From positions 83,838 through 147,837 of the forward strand of contig CAJUSO010000001.1 in NCBI GenBank assembly GCA_910588965.1: a stretch of 64,000 bases of DNA, given 5' to 3'. Both the position numbers and the translations under genes were made by a program. The stretch comes from an uncultured Lachnospiraceae bacterium. Lineage in GTDB: Bacteria; Bacillota; Clostridia; Lachnospirales; Lachnospiraceae. Below are positions 8,764-18,018 of the stretch, piece after piece. The first letter of the stretch is position 1, and every line of letters starts with the position of its first letter. Under the pieces are notes generated by a model. That model was not told where the DNA came from and searched no databases. It saw nothing but the letters and a program-made list of their open reading frames with translations.

Positions 8764-8795
8764 TTGTACTAAAGCCTCTAATGATTTTAGTACAA
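8764..8795 (+). promoter_or_regulatory. Inverted repeat (probable operator), copy 2
   Basis: Same arms as copy 1 (TTGTACTAAA at 8764-8773, TTTAGTACAA at 8786-8795) with a different 12-nt spacer. Both arms are unchanged between the two copies although surrounding bases vary. Confidence 0.6.
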
Positions 8796-8864
8796 TAGTA
8801 ACAAAAATGTAATTTAATGTAAATTTATCTGTATTTTTCTTTTATAATATGATATAATCTCTTT

Positions 8865-8948
8865 AAGTCGAACCATATTCAGTGCATAAGATGAAATGTG
8901 ATTTAGTTTTACAGATGATAAGGGCACTGAGTACGGTTCTTCTTTTTG
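8865..8948 (+). ncRNA. Predicted small RNA, copy 2
   Basis: A TATAAT box at 8853-8858 predicts a start near 8865. Arms at 8870-8885 and 8924-8939 form a 16-bp stem with one A-C mismatch and one G-U pair, followed by TTCTTTTT. The loop shares TTAGTTTTACA and ATGATAA with copy 1, which makes this the likely functional part if it pairs with a target RNA. An 18-codon frame from the loop ATG could instead encode a small hydrophobic peptide. Confidence 0.55.
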
Positions 8949-9049
8949 CGGCAAACTTATCTTGGGGGTGAAATATCGCTGTATTTTACTTGGCGAGATT
9001 CCCGTCTATTACTTGTTTAAAGAAATAAGATTCCATGCCAAAAGATATG

Positions 9050-9502
9050 CTAGCTCCGTGGTTTCGTACCAAAAAAGTGAGAGAAAGCAATTATGACCTG
9101 AGGGGCATAAGTACGGCTCATATGGATTTTGGTATTATCTGTAAGTATAATATCATTGTCGTAGATGCTTTTGATTTTACGGATGGACACAATACAGCTT
9201 TTGTTGCATTTTACAAATTCAGCATGCGGCAAATACTTCAGTTCATGGTTTAAGGAACCGTATTTTTGGTGGATATTGGAATCCGTGTGGATGGTAATGG
9301 TATGTTTGTTAATCTCCAAATAGAAAATATCCCCAATGGGTATTTTGGACATAGAGTTCTTTGTCTTGCAAATGTATTCTTGCTGCATATTGGTGTAGGA
9401 TTGAAGCGCCTGGAACAGGCCTGGTTTCCCATAACATTTGATAAAAGCAGACAGGTGTGCTTCTAAATTCTTATCGGACAGAAGTTCTTGCAGCCAATTC
9501 AT
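9050..9502 (-). CDS. LytTR-domain DNA-binding regulator without receiver domain
   Basis: 150-aa protein. The C-terminal 100 residues are a LytTR domain: IPIGDIFYLEINKHTITIHT, then a LNHELKYLPHAEFVKCNKSCIVSIRKIKSI segment and a terminal strand with IHMSRTYAPQV. LytTR domains bind paired direct repeats near promoters, often of peptide or virulence genes. The N-terminal 45 residues are helical and no phospho-receiver is present, so it is not a classical response regulator. AAGGAGAT lies close upstream of the ATG. It converges with the two small-RNA elements at 8342-8948, which are attractive but unproven targets. Confidence 0.85.
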   Translation of the reverse strand: MNWLQELLSDKNLEAHLSAFIKCYGKPGLFQALQSYTNMQQEYICKTKNSMSKIPIGDIFYLEINKHTITIHTDSNIHQKYGSLNHELKYLPHAEFVKCNKSCIVSIRKIKSIYDNDIILTDNTKIHMSRTYAPQVIIAFSHFFGTKPRS

Positions 9503-10792
9503 TTTTATCTCCTTAAATCATGGTAATTGCTGTTTTATCGTTTGTATTTGTAAAGATATATCCTAAATAATAAATAAAGGCCAAGCCGCCGCCAGGGGAG
9601 CCTAGAGGCCTAGAGGGTTTCCTTGGAGTATGCCTTATATTATCATAAATCCATAGTGCAGTAAATTATATTTTGGGACAAATTGCCAGAAGTGTTTGGA
9701 AACATGCCAGATATGATGGAGGGGCATCCTACTTATCTTTGGGGGTTCCGTCAGATTTTGATGCCTTTGATTTAGGAACAAATTTTTGTGAGGTTCCTGA
9801 ATTGGCGAGAGATACATGGTGGGGTTCTGCCTGTGGATCCAAAAAGCCTGCGCAGGTAATCGGGCTGGAATCTGGGCAATCCAGAACGTCTATTGGCACG
9901 GGTGCGTGTGCTGGGCATATCCGTCTGTGGGATAGGATGATTCGCCAGAGGGGTTCCCCCGTTATCGTGGGAATTTCCATTGCCCAGGAGGGAAAGGATT
10001 CTGATAAAAGATGTTATCATCTTGGGGTAAGATAGGGTAGGCATTATCTGGAAAAAGTGAGCATTTTTACTTCTGATACCTTGCTGGCAGCGTGTTTAAT
10101 TGGCATAGTAGCCAAAAATTGGAGAACCGTCTGCAAATTTTTGGCTAAAATTTTAGCTAAGTTATTGACAATTATAGAGAATCTGTTAAACTAAAAATAG
10201 TGTGAGAGTTTTTCGAACATATTTTCGAGGTATTTGCTGTATGGTGAAGGTGCAGCAGCATGTGGCCATATGGATTTGGAAGCGTCCCTATAGGAATGGG
10301 AAGCATAATCCAAGTTTTTGGAATTTTTAAAGGTTTTCAACTGCCAGTTACTTCCCAATTTAGGATGTGATTTTGCCAGATGTAAAAAGGTATTCCCCTT
10401 TTTGTATAGAATTTGGTTTTCTGGTGAAATTATTACAATGCCCATGTTAGTTTAGGAGAGAGGAGAGATAGTGGAATGTGTCTTTTGGGCGTAAATCAGA
10501 TTGAAGGTTTGGGCTTTGCGGAAGGGCAAGGCCTTTTGTAGTGTCCAAAAATCTGCAGAAGGTATTCTCTTGGTACAATTGGTCGTTATCTGCACGCGTT
10601 TCAGAAGAGGAAGGAGGGACATTGAGTGGACAAGCTATTACTTCTTCTGTAGGGGGATGCTTAGGTATTATTATGTAAAAAAGAAAGGAGAAGGTAGTGG
10701 GATTTAAACTATAATGTATGAATAGAGTAGAAGTTTTAAGATTTTCTCATATGATAATCATATAACATATAGATGGACTACCGGGTACAGAG
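9503..10792. other. Long intergenic stretch with only doubtful ORFs
   Basis: Two ORFs were weighed. 9673-10035 (plus, 120 codons) has no domain, and another plus-strand frame across it also reads protein-like between stops, so it may be a frameshifted remnant. 10191-10445 (minus, 84 codons) has no good ribosome site or domain. Possible signals: a perfect palindrome GCTAAAATTTTAGC at 10144-10157 just before a TTGACA (10165-10170) and a TAAACT 16 nt later, giving a weak plus-strand promoter, and a palindrome ATATGAT-A-ATCATAT at 10749-10763 close to the RADAR operon start. Confidence 0.4.
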
Positions 10793-12076
10793 ATGAAAGG
10801 ATTTCGGAATATTTGCTTTATCCATTCAATAGAAGATTCCTATGATGTTTGTTATTTAAAGCAGTTTTTTAAATGGATTGGTTTTTCATATTTTACATTT
10901 ACGCCAGACACCATGGGGATTGGATTGGATATATTAAGAAAACCTGAAAACCAGGGCTTCGATATTATCGTAGGCTTGAATCAGGTGGCGCAGTGGAAGG
11001 ATTCTTCTATCATTAGCCTGTTTGGGAATAGGCTTGTGATTTTGGCTAAGACGGATTGTCAACAAAATAAAGATTTGTTGGATCAGCTTATCGACAAGAT
11101 AAATATATCCATTTTAAAAGGCTGCCATAGTAGGATTTTGAAGGAATTGGCTCAGATTTATCGGGATAACCAAATGGTGAAAGTTATGTATGAGTATACA
11201 ACTATCCTGATGGAGTCAATGGATGATGCATTTTTTTCAAATGTACGCCAATTGGTTCAAAAGGCGCTGCATCAGGTTAACAGCATGTTGGATGAAATGA
11301 GGCAGCCAGATTCGATGGTCGGATATGACATGATAGAATATGTGTTGTATGCGAAATATAGCTGCCAGAGGAAGATAAATGAACTTTACAAAATGAAGAA
11401 GTGGGTTCTTGAATATCCGGTGCCGAAGATGCTGGAAGACCTGGAAGAAATTTACCAATATGACAAAGGGTTTTACAGGGTGGAATTCTTGAAGGCAAAA
11501 GTGGCGGAACAAAGCCTGATGCGTAAAGCCTATGCAAAATTATTCTACCATAATGCGATAAATGCGTGTGGGGTGGATTTATGTAAAAGTTATCTATTTT
11601 ATCAGCTGGGGAAATGGCTGGACAACAATAAACAGATTTATACTGCCGGGCAGGCTTATTACCGGGCATACCAATGTAATCCAGTGAATATGAAAGCCGT
11701 ATTTAAATTGGTGGTAGATGCCAGGCGTAAAAAGGCAGTAGATTTAGAAAGGAAGTACTTGAGGCTGCTCATTAGGAACTGGGATGTATCGGAGACGTAC
11801 AAAAGTTTCTTGCCTCTCATGGAACTGGAATATGGATATAAAGCCTATATGCTTCTGGACGAATTAGAACGGACAGATATGCAGGATACACGTTTTTATT
11901 CTAAAGGGAAGGAGATTTTAGAATATACAAAGAATCTGCATGCGGAGGCAGGGGAAAACCATTTTATTAAGAGGTTATATAATAAGGATGATGAGGAAGA
12001 AATAAAAGGCATTGGCATGGCGATTGCTTGTAGGATGGATATAAAATGCCAAGAATTACAGCATACAGGAAGATAA
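10793..12076 (+). CDS. Unrecognised 427-aa protein, first gene of the RADAR operon
   Basis: No known family was recognised. The first ~100 residues alternate strands and helices (NICFIHSIEDSYDVCYLKQF, then FDIIVGLNQVAQW, then NRLVILAKTD), which suggests a small Rossmann-like or TIR/receiver-like fold. The rest is almost entirely helical with repeat-like pairs of helices (LCKSYLFYQLGKWL, then YTAGQAYYRAYQCNPVNMKAVF), as in TPR-type scaffolds. No membrane segment or signal peptide is seen. It ends 23 nt before rdrA on the same strand, so it is almost certainly co-transcribed with the defence genes. It could be a sensor or adaptor, but that is inference from position only. The ribosome site is weak. 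Confidence 0.7.
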   Translation: MKGFRNICFIHSIEDSYDVCYLKQFFKWIGFSYFTFTPDTMGIGLDILRKPENQGFDIIVGLNQVAQWKDSSIISLFGNRLVILAKTDCQQNKDLLDQLIDKINISILKGCHSRILKELAQIYRDNQMVKVMYEYTTILMESMDDAFFSNVRQLVQKALHQVNSMLDEMRQPDSMVGYDMIEYVLYAKYSCQRKINELYKMKKWVLEYPVPKMLEDLEEIYQYDKGFYRVEFLKAKVAEQSLMRKAYAKLFYHNAINACGVDLCKSYLFYQLGKWLDNNKQIYTAGQAYYRAYQCNPVNMKAVFKLVVDARRKKAVDLERKYLRLLIRNWDVSETYKSFLPLMELEYGYKAYMLLDELERTDMQDTRFYSKGKEILEYTKNLHAEAGENHFIKRLYNKDDEEEIKGIGMAIACRMDIKCQELQHTGR

Positions 12077-12099
12077 AGGATTAGAGATAGGAGATATAC

Positions 12100-14886
12100 A
12101 TGAAACCAAAGATAATAACGCTGCAGCATTTGTTGGAAAAAGGGATACATTATGAAAATCAGAAGGATTTTTCGGCATCCATTTATGCAAATGTCTATCA
12201 GGGGGCATTTGAGTCTGTGAAGCAGATTATGACAGATTATGAGAGGCACAGGAATGTAAAAGGAAGGAATATGGAGATTGCCAATGTGGTCTCTTTCGTG
12301 GGGCGTAGGGGGACAGGGAAATCTTCTTCCATGATGTCATTTCTGGAGGCGCTCCAAAATTATAAATGGAAGCCAGATGGTAAAGAAAGTGAGAAAAAAC
12401 TGGGAGATTCCCAGTTTTTTACTCTGGAATGTATCGATGCGTCCGCATTAGAAGAAGACGAAAGTATTTTTACGATTGTACTGGCCAACATGCTGTCCAA
12501 GATTGATGAATACAGCAAGGATAAAGAATACGATTTAAAGGAGTACCAGCGCCGTTCGTTGCAGATGAAGTTGGAAAAGATTTATAAAAATTACTGTTCT
12601 CTCACAGAGGTGAGGGCTTTGGAACAGGGGGAGTATTCTGCATACGAAAACTTAAAAAACTTGGCAAGCAGCCAAAGGATACGGACGCAATTTGAAGAAT
12701 TGGTGAAGGAATGCCTGCAATATTTTTCTGCGCAGGATGGCTATTCTGCCCAAAAGACATACTTGGTGATTGCGGTTGATGATTTGGATATGGCTCATTA
12801 TAATAAGCGCAAAGGGAAGCAAGGGCATTTGAACATACGCTCTTATGAAATTATGCGTTTGATTTCAAAGTATTTTTCGGTTCCCAAAGTGATTGTGCTT
12901 ACGGCCTATAACCATGCAAGCCTCTATGGGCAGTGCAGTGGCTTTTTTACAGGCAGTAATACCAGTAATTATAATGAGGTATATGAGAGCAAGGAATCCC
13001 TGGGGTTTGGTGCCCGCTTGGCCACAGAATTTATGGAGAAGGTCTTTGCCCCGGTATACCGCTTGTATATGCCGTCTTGGAAAAAATGGGATTATAATGG
13101 AAGGAATATCAAGGTTGACGTTGGTGAAACAGACAGGCCAGAAGATATATTTTTTCGTTTTTACAAAGAGAAAAATAAACATATCTTTAGCGTTAAAAAA
13201 TTGCTTCTGGTCATTTATGCAGAACGGACGGGGATTTATTATGACTGTGAAGGGAAGAAAAGGCATTTCCTGGAACCGGATTCTTTGCGGGATTTAAGTA
13301 ATATCCTGCATTTGCTTTTAGAAGAAGAGGTGCAGGGATATAATGGGCAGGAATTGTATTTACCGAAAAAGGGCGGGGAAATGGGGGAAGGGTTTAAGCG
13401 GATAATGGATGATTCCTATTTTCGTTTTATCCAAGAACGTATTTATTTGGAAGAGGAGAGGGAGTTGCTTTATAGTTTGCTGGAAAATCAGATTACCCGT
13501 AGGGGCGAGCAGATTATCCGGCTGATATCACCGGAAATAAAGCCATTGGGAAGGTCGGGTCGGCAAATCAGTAAATTGCTTAAGTCAGAGAGGAAGGAAT
13601 TTTTCCAATATACATCAGAGGATTTCTATGGCCCTAGTTCATTGGAATCATTGATTGATTGGTGGGAGGACAACAGTGATGTGTCTTATAGTTATGCAGA
13701 ATTGGTGCATAGCATTTACCATATGACCCGTTTAGAGGCTCCATATTCAAGGGGGCTGGTAGAATGTATCCTGCAGTTTTTTTCGATATCGCTGGCTCAG
13801 ATTTACTATGCGTATGAAGATTTAAAGAGGCAACTTGTACGGATTGAAGAAGAGGAAGAACAAGAAGAAGGGTGGATTTATATAAATACATATAGGAAAT
13901 GGGGGTTAGGGCAAGCGGATTCCTTTACTGAAAATAGCAACGGCGCAGAGGTAATGGGAGAGATTGAAAAGTATAACCAGCTGCTAAAGGGATTTATTGG
14001 AGATACTGTTTTGGGAAAATGGACGGAGTATTATTTTCCAAAAGTATATATGAGCGGCATTACGGAGAAATATTCTGTGGTAATAGGATGCTTTGATGGA
14101 ATCTGGGAGGCAGAATTTAAAGTAGTAAGTTTATTTGAACATGATCCTACAAAAGATGATATAAAAAATATGATAGAAGAGTGCGTTTTCTTGATGATGA
14201 TGTATCCGGATTTATTAAAGTGGAAAAAGCTTCAGCTGGAAATCCGGCATAAAGCGGATGGGGATGGAATTAGGGGGATAGAGATTTTCCATAATGGAGA
14301 AGTGAGGTTTGAATTAAGTGCGTTTATTACATGTTCCATTTTTTATCCATATTATCTAGGAAAAATAGAACAATTGCTTTTGGATTCTTTTCAAGAGGGG
14401 GTAGGCGATAATTCTTCTGAAAAAGCATTTAAGAAAGACACTAAAGGTATGATTAGTGTTGTATTTAATGGGTTGTGGCAGCAATATTATGGATGGGATA
14501 AGAAATATGGGAACATGATTTTACCCATACAGCATTTTGACACAATGTATAATCTTATCAAGCATTTGTTCCAAGAAGGGAAAGCGGCAAATGAGTATGC
14601 TGTGAATTTGGATGAAAAAGGCGTATTTTTCAGGGAGTTTTGCCTTATGGCCGATAACTTTGGGAAGCATCTGAAGAAAATGGACGACTATTATTGTTTG
14701 AAAGACGAAAGGAGTTTTCTGAATAAGTTTGAAAAATGCCCCTACTTTGGACTTTTAAAAAACGTAGGGTCTAAGGAATATATTGAGGATTATATCAAGA
14801 ACATTGCCATTTCTGTCTATAACCATCGTATGATGGGGTTTAGCCCAGATGACAAAAAGGGAATGGATGGTGTGGGAGATGCTTAA
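12100..14886 (+). CDS. rdrA: RdrA, ATPase of a RADAR anti-phage system
   Basis: 928-aa protein with a P-loop near the N-terminus: Walker A GRRGTGKS at residues 68-75 and Walker B VIAVDDLD around 223-230. This is followed by a sensor-like VIVLTAYN segment and a long helical remainder. It is about the length known for RdrA. In characterised RADAR systems RdrA assembles into rings that deliver substrate to RdrB, and the pair is linked to adenosine-to-inosine editing or ATP/dATP deamination on phage infection. The identification rests on the ATPase signature, size, and the directly overlapping deaminase gene. GGAGATATAC precedes the ATG. Its 3' end overlaps rdrB by 38 nt (20 nt if the inner rdrB start is used). 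Confidence 0.85.
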   Translation: MKPKIITLQHLLEKGIHYENQKDFSASIYANVYQGAFESVKQIMTDYERHRNVKGRNMEIANVVSFVGRRGTGKSSSMMSFLEALQNYKWKPDGKESEKKLGDSQFFTLECIDASALEEDESIFTIVLANMLSKIDEYSKDKEYDLKEYQRRSLQMKLEKIYKNYCSLTEVRALEQGEYSAYENLKNLASSQRIRTQFEELVKECLQYFSAQDGYSAQKTYLVIAVDDLDMAHYNKRKGKQGHLNIRSYEIMRLISKYFSVPKVIVLTAYNHASLYGQCSGFFTGSNTSNYNEVYESKESLGFGARLATEFMEKVFAPVYRLYMPSWKKWDYNGRNIKVDVGETDRPEDIFFRFYKEKNKHIFSVKKLLLVIYAERTGIYYDCEGKKRHFLEPDSLRDLSNILHLLLEEEVQGYNGQELYLPKKGGEMGEGFKRIMDDSYFRFIQERIYLEEERELLYSLLENQITRRGEQIIRLISPEIKPLGRSGRQISKLLKSERKEFFQYTSEDFYGPSSLESLIDWWEDNSDVSYSYAELVHSIYHMTRLEAPYSRGLVECILQFFSISLAQIYYAYEDLKRQLVRIEEEEEQEEGWIYINTYRKWGLGQADSFTENSNGAEVMGEIEKYNQLLKGFIGDTVLGKWTEYYFPKVYMSGITEKYSVVIGCFDGIWEAEFKVVSLFEHDPTKDDIKNMIEECVFLMMMYPDLLKWKKLQLEIRHKADGDGIRGIEIFHNGEVRFELSAFITCSIFYPYYLGKIEQLLLDSFQEGVGDNSSEKAFKKDTKGMISVVFNGLWQQYYGWDKKYGNMILPIQHFDTMYNLIKHLFQEGKAANEYAVNLDEKGVFFREFCLMADNFGKHLKKMDDYYCLKDERSFLNKFEKCPYFGLLKNVGSKEYIEDYIKNIAISVYNHRMMGFSPDDKKGMDGVGDA

Positions 14887-17800
14887 ATTTGCGGCTGAGG
14901 TATTGGCATTCGCCCTCCAATACATTCCGCCTAATGAGGTTTTGGAGGGCGGAATAGACCATGATGCCATCCCGCTTTCCAGGCTGCAGGCAATCTGTTT
15001 TCATGTAGGGGACGGCTTAGATGAGATTTCTTTATTTAAAAAATTAAGTTATTTAAAGGAATGGGTTTTTGTCCAATTAGAAGTGGAAGGATGGCAGAAA
15101 GAGACAAATACAAAGGCCAGGGAAGAAGGGATTAGTATTTTGGATATGATCCATTGCCTAGTTTCTAAGTTGCTGGATTTCCAGCAGGGAAGGCTGGTTT
15201 ATCGGTATAAATATTTAGAAATATGGGATTTCCTGAATAGGAAAATAGGCATAAACCTTTTTGCTGCTAGTTACTACGCCCGCAGGGATTATAAAAAAGC
15301 TTTTGAACGGAGGGTATTTACCGACACTGAGGTGGTTTATCATGACAACTACGTGTTGAATGAGGTGCTTAGCCGTGGGCTTGCAGAGAATCATTTCCAT
15401 CTGCGCTGTTCTACTCCTTATTTTACCCTGTCTTGGCTGTCGTTGATGAATTCTGTCACAAGAGTGCGGATAGCAAATCAGCTGGATCAGATGGGGGAGT
15501 CTCCTAGGAATCCCAAAGTCCGCTACCGCTATAGTTATGAAGAAGACAGTTTTTCCCTACGCCATCTTAAGGCAGCGGTTATCCGTGTGTATCTCTATGC
15601 TTTTCTGACAGGGGAAGTATTGGAGCTTGGGACATATTATGCGCCGATGAAATGGCTATTGGGGAATATCCTGGAGATGGAGCCAGTGATGGATTATCTG
15701 GGAAGTATCACCCTAGAGGAGGTAAAGGGTTTTGTAGGGGAAAGCATCACACCGTATCTGGAAGAGGAATTGGGGGATAGGGCAGGGGAATTCCAGGAAC
15801 ATTGCAAGGGGTTTTACTGGCTGTTCTGGGTTTGCTACCCACAAATTCCTATGGAATGTTTTACTGTTGGCAGTAGGCTACTTGATCAGGAGAACCAGGA
15901 TAGGATAGTGGAATATATTAAGGAGACATACCAGCCGATGCCTCTGGGGCAATGTGCATGGCTGTTTCAGGGGCATTACCAGGAGAAGTACCGTGCAGAA
16001 TGGGATTGGCAGGGTAAAGTGGCAATCTGGAGGCTTTTAGCCAATCCCAATGAACTGCTGGAGGCCAGGGATTGTATCCAGTATGCCATAGATGGGTTTC
16101 ATGCAAATAGCAGCAGCCAACAGAAGGACTATGCTCTGAATAGTGTGGAATGGGAATGGGATGAATGGGAACAAGCAGTGGCCACAGGAGAGCGGTGGTT
16201 GATTTACCAGATGGAATATAGGCGTTTTTATTATGAGAAAGGGGAAAAGGAGCAGGAGGATGACATATACAATCTATTTTTTGCATATCTGCTGATTAAA
16301 GAGTCTTTCCGTAATGAACTGCTGCAGAATAATGACAAGATTGGCTTCCAGAATTTCCAAATTTACCAAAAGAGGAAAGACTGGTTTACAACTGCATTTT
16401 CAGAAGAAGAATTAGCGCAGATTGCGGTGAAGGGTGCATTTCACAAGCAGTGTCTAAAAAGCCTGGAATTAAGGCTTATGCCAGCAGATAGCGATGTGAA
16501 AAATATCCATATGCTCCGTTTATGTGACAAGGCCATTGGCCAGCTAAACTTTAAATCCCGCAAGAAGGCAGACCGGAAATATTACTATGTGTTCCATTTT
16601 GGGAAGAAAAAAGACAGCGCTTATAAAGGAGGGGAGATGCGCTGCCGCCATAAGGCGTTCCGTGGGAAACTGAAACGGCAATCCAATGCAATTATGTCTA
16701 TGCGGGAGAAAAATCCAAGGGTAGGAGAAAGGTTGAAAGGGATAGATGCATGTTCCAGTGAAGATGGCTGCCGCCCAGAGGTTTTTGCCGTGGCTTTCCG
16801 TACCTTGAAGAACCATTCTGTCTACCGTACAGATGTTAAAGAAAAGCTGTCCCAATTAAGGATTAGTTATCATGTAGGGGAGGAGAATCAAGATGTGTTG
16901 GATGGGCTGCGTGCCATTGATGAGGCGGTATATTTTCTCAACATGGGAAGCGGTGACCGCCTGGGGCATGCGACCATGTTGGGCATAGATGTAGAAGCGT
17001 GGTATAATAGGAACTGTTGCCAGATATCCATCCGCCAGCACGATTACCTGGATAATGTAGCATGGCTGTACCATAAGATTATTTATTTCCACATATCTAA
17101 CCAGGATAACCTACTAGAATTTCTGGAGCGGGAATTCCAAGTATTTTTTAACCGTATTTATGAAAAAAACATGAGTATCGACTATAACCAGAACATACTT
17201 CGCGAAAAAGAGGAAAATTTTAACCATAATTTAAGCTTTGATATCTATAACTACTATTATGGTTGGGAATTGCGGGGCGATGCCCCAGAACTGTATGTAG
17301 ACGGATTTTACCGAAAGGAACTAATAGGTGCGGATTCCTGGGGGGATCAGGCTATCAATAAGTCGATAAAGGCGGAGCAGAGGAAAATCCCCGAAGCAGG
17401 AATCTTATACCATACATATCATTACAACCCAGCAGTCCGGGCAGAAGGAGATAAGCCTGTCACCATAAAAATTCCTTACTATATGATATGTGGGATTGCT
17501 GAAGTGCAGAAGAAGATGCAGAAGCAGATAGCCAAAAGGGGCATTGCTATCGAGACAAACCCGTCGTCAAATTTACTGATTGGGGGCTTGCCTGGTTATG
17601 AGAGCCATCCGATTATATCCTTCTATAACAAAGGGTTGGTAGGTGATATTAGCAAATTAGAGGCATGCCCTCAAATTAATGTATCTATCAACACAGATGA
17701 CCCAGGCGTTTTCATTACATCACTGTATAATGAGTACACCCTGATGGCGGGAGCGCTGGAAAATTTGAAAGACAAGGATGGAAACCATGTCTATAAGAAA

Positions 17801-17920
17801 GACATGATATATGACTGGATTAATAACATTCGCAAAATGGGCAAAAAACAGGCGTTTAGCAAGGAAGTAATAAAGGAAGAGAACGTGCATAAAAGCAGGG
17901 GGATGATAGGAGAAGGATAG
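14849..17920 (+). CDS. rdrB: RdrB, divergent adenosine deaminase of a RADAR anti-phage system
   Basis: 1023-aa protein with all zinc-deaminase motifs, widely spaced: HFH at residues 182-184, HVGE at 675-678 (catalytic Glu 678), RLGH ending at His 707, ETNPSSN near 905-912, and NTDD with Asp 950/951. A large insertion between the HxH and HxGE motifs is typical of RdrB, which forms a hollow dodecamer-like shell. The enzyme deaminates adenosine in RNA or nucleotides. All catalytic residues are present, so it should be active. Start choice is open: the ATG at 14867 has AAAGGGA upstream, while the longer frame begins at 14849. Either way the gene overlaps rdrA, which implies coupled translation. 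Confidence 0.9.
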   Translation: MTKREWMVWEMLKFAAEVLAFALQYIPPNEVLEGGIDHDAIPLSRLQAICFHVGDGLDEISLFKKLSYLKEWVFVQLEVEGWQKETNTKAREEGISILDMIHCLVSKLLDFQQGRLVYRYKYLEIWDFLNRKIGINLFAASYYARRDYKKAFERRVFTDTEVVYHDNYVLNEVLSRGLAENHFHLRCSTPYFTLSWLSLMNSVTRVRIANQLDQMGESPRNPKVRYRYSYEEDSFSLRHLKAAVIRVYLYAFLTGEVLELGTYYAPMKWLLGNILEMEPVMDYLGSITLEEVKGFVGESITPYLEEELGDRAGEFQEHCKGFYWLFWVCYPQIPMECFTVGSRLLDQENQDRIVEYIKETYQPMPLGQCAWLFQGHYQEKYRAEWDWQGKVAIWRLLANPNELLEARDCIQYAIDGFHANSSSQQKDYALNSVEWEWDEWEQAVATGERWLIYQMEYRRFYYEKGEKEQEDDIYNLFFAYLLIKESFRNELLQNNDKIGFQNFQIYQKRKDWFTTAFSEEELAQIAVKGAFHKQCLKSLELRLMPADSDVKNIHMLRLCDKAIGQLNFKSRKKADRKYYYVFHFGKKKDSAYKGGEMRCRHKAFRGKLKRQSNAIMSMREKNPRVGERLKGIDACSSEDGCRPEVFAVAFRTLKNHSVYRTDVKEKLSQLRISYHVGEENQDVLDGLRAIDEAVYFLNMGSGDRLGHATMLGIDVEAWYNRNCCQISIRQHDYLDNVAWLYHKIIYFHISNQDNLLEFLEREFQVFFNRIYEKNMSIDYNQNILREKEENFNHNLSFDIYNYYYGWELRGDAPELYVDGFYRKELIGADSWGDQAINKSIKAEQRKIPEAGILYHTYHYNPAVRAEGDKPVTIKIPYYMICGIAEVQKKMQKQIAKRGIAIETNPSSNLLIGGLPGYESHPIISFYNKGLVGDISKLEACPQINVSINTDDPGVFITSLYNEYTLMAGALENLKDKDGNHVYKKDMIYDWINNIRKMGKKQAFSKEVIKEENVHKSRGMIGEG

Positions 17921-18018
17921 GTAAAAGAGAGGTGGAGGATGGTAAAAATTGCGGTATGTAGAAAAGGGGTAGCAATGGATACGAAGAGATAAAATAGAAA
18001 GCGAGGCGTAACAGGGGG

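Larger units (their letters stand above)
8751..8948 (+). repeat. Tandem regulatory/RNA element, copy 2
   Basis: Second copy of the element at 8342-8536, same orientation, starting 409 nt further on. The inverted repeat arms, the block after them, the TATAAT box, the left stem arm and the T-run are preserved. Differences are concentrated in the inverted-repeat spacer and the RNA loop. Confidence 0.8.

Noticed and set aside
9673..10035. 120-codon plus-strand ORF
   Set aside because: No good start or domain. Another frame over the same bases looks equally protein-like, so it is at best a remnant.
10191..10445. 84-codon minus-strand ORF
   Set aside because: No ribosome site, no domain, and a plus-strand promoter-like signal abuts it.
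12100..17920. Reading the ATPase/deaminase pair as a housekeeping AMP deaminase with unrelated ATPase
   Set aside because: The deaminase is far longer than housekeeping enzymes, overlaps the ATPase gene, and is followed by a two-TM protein, all typical of RADAR.
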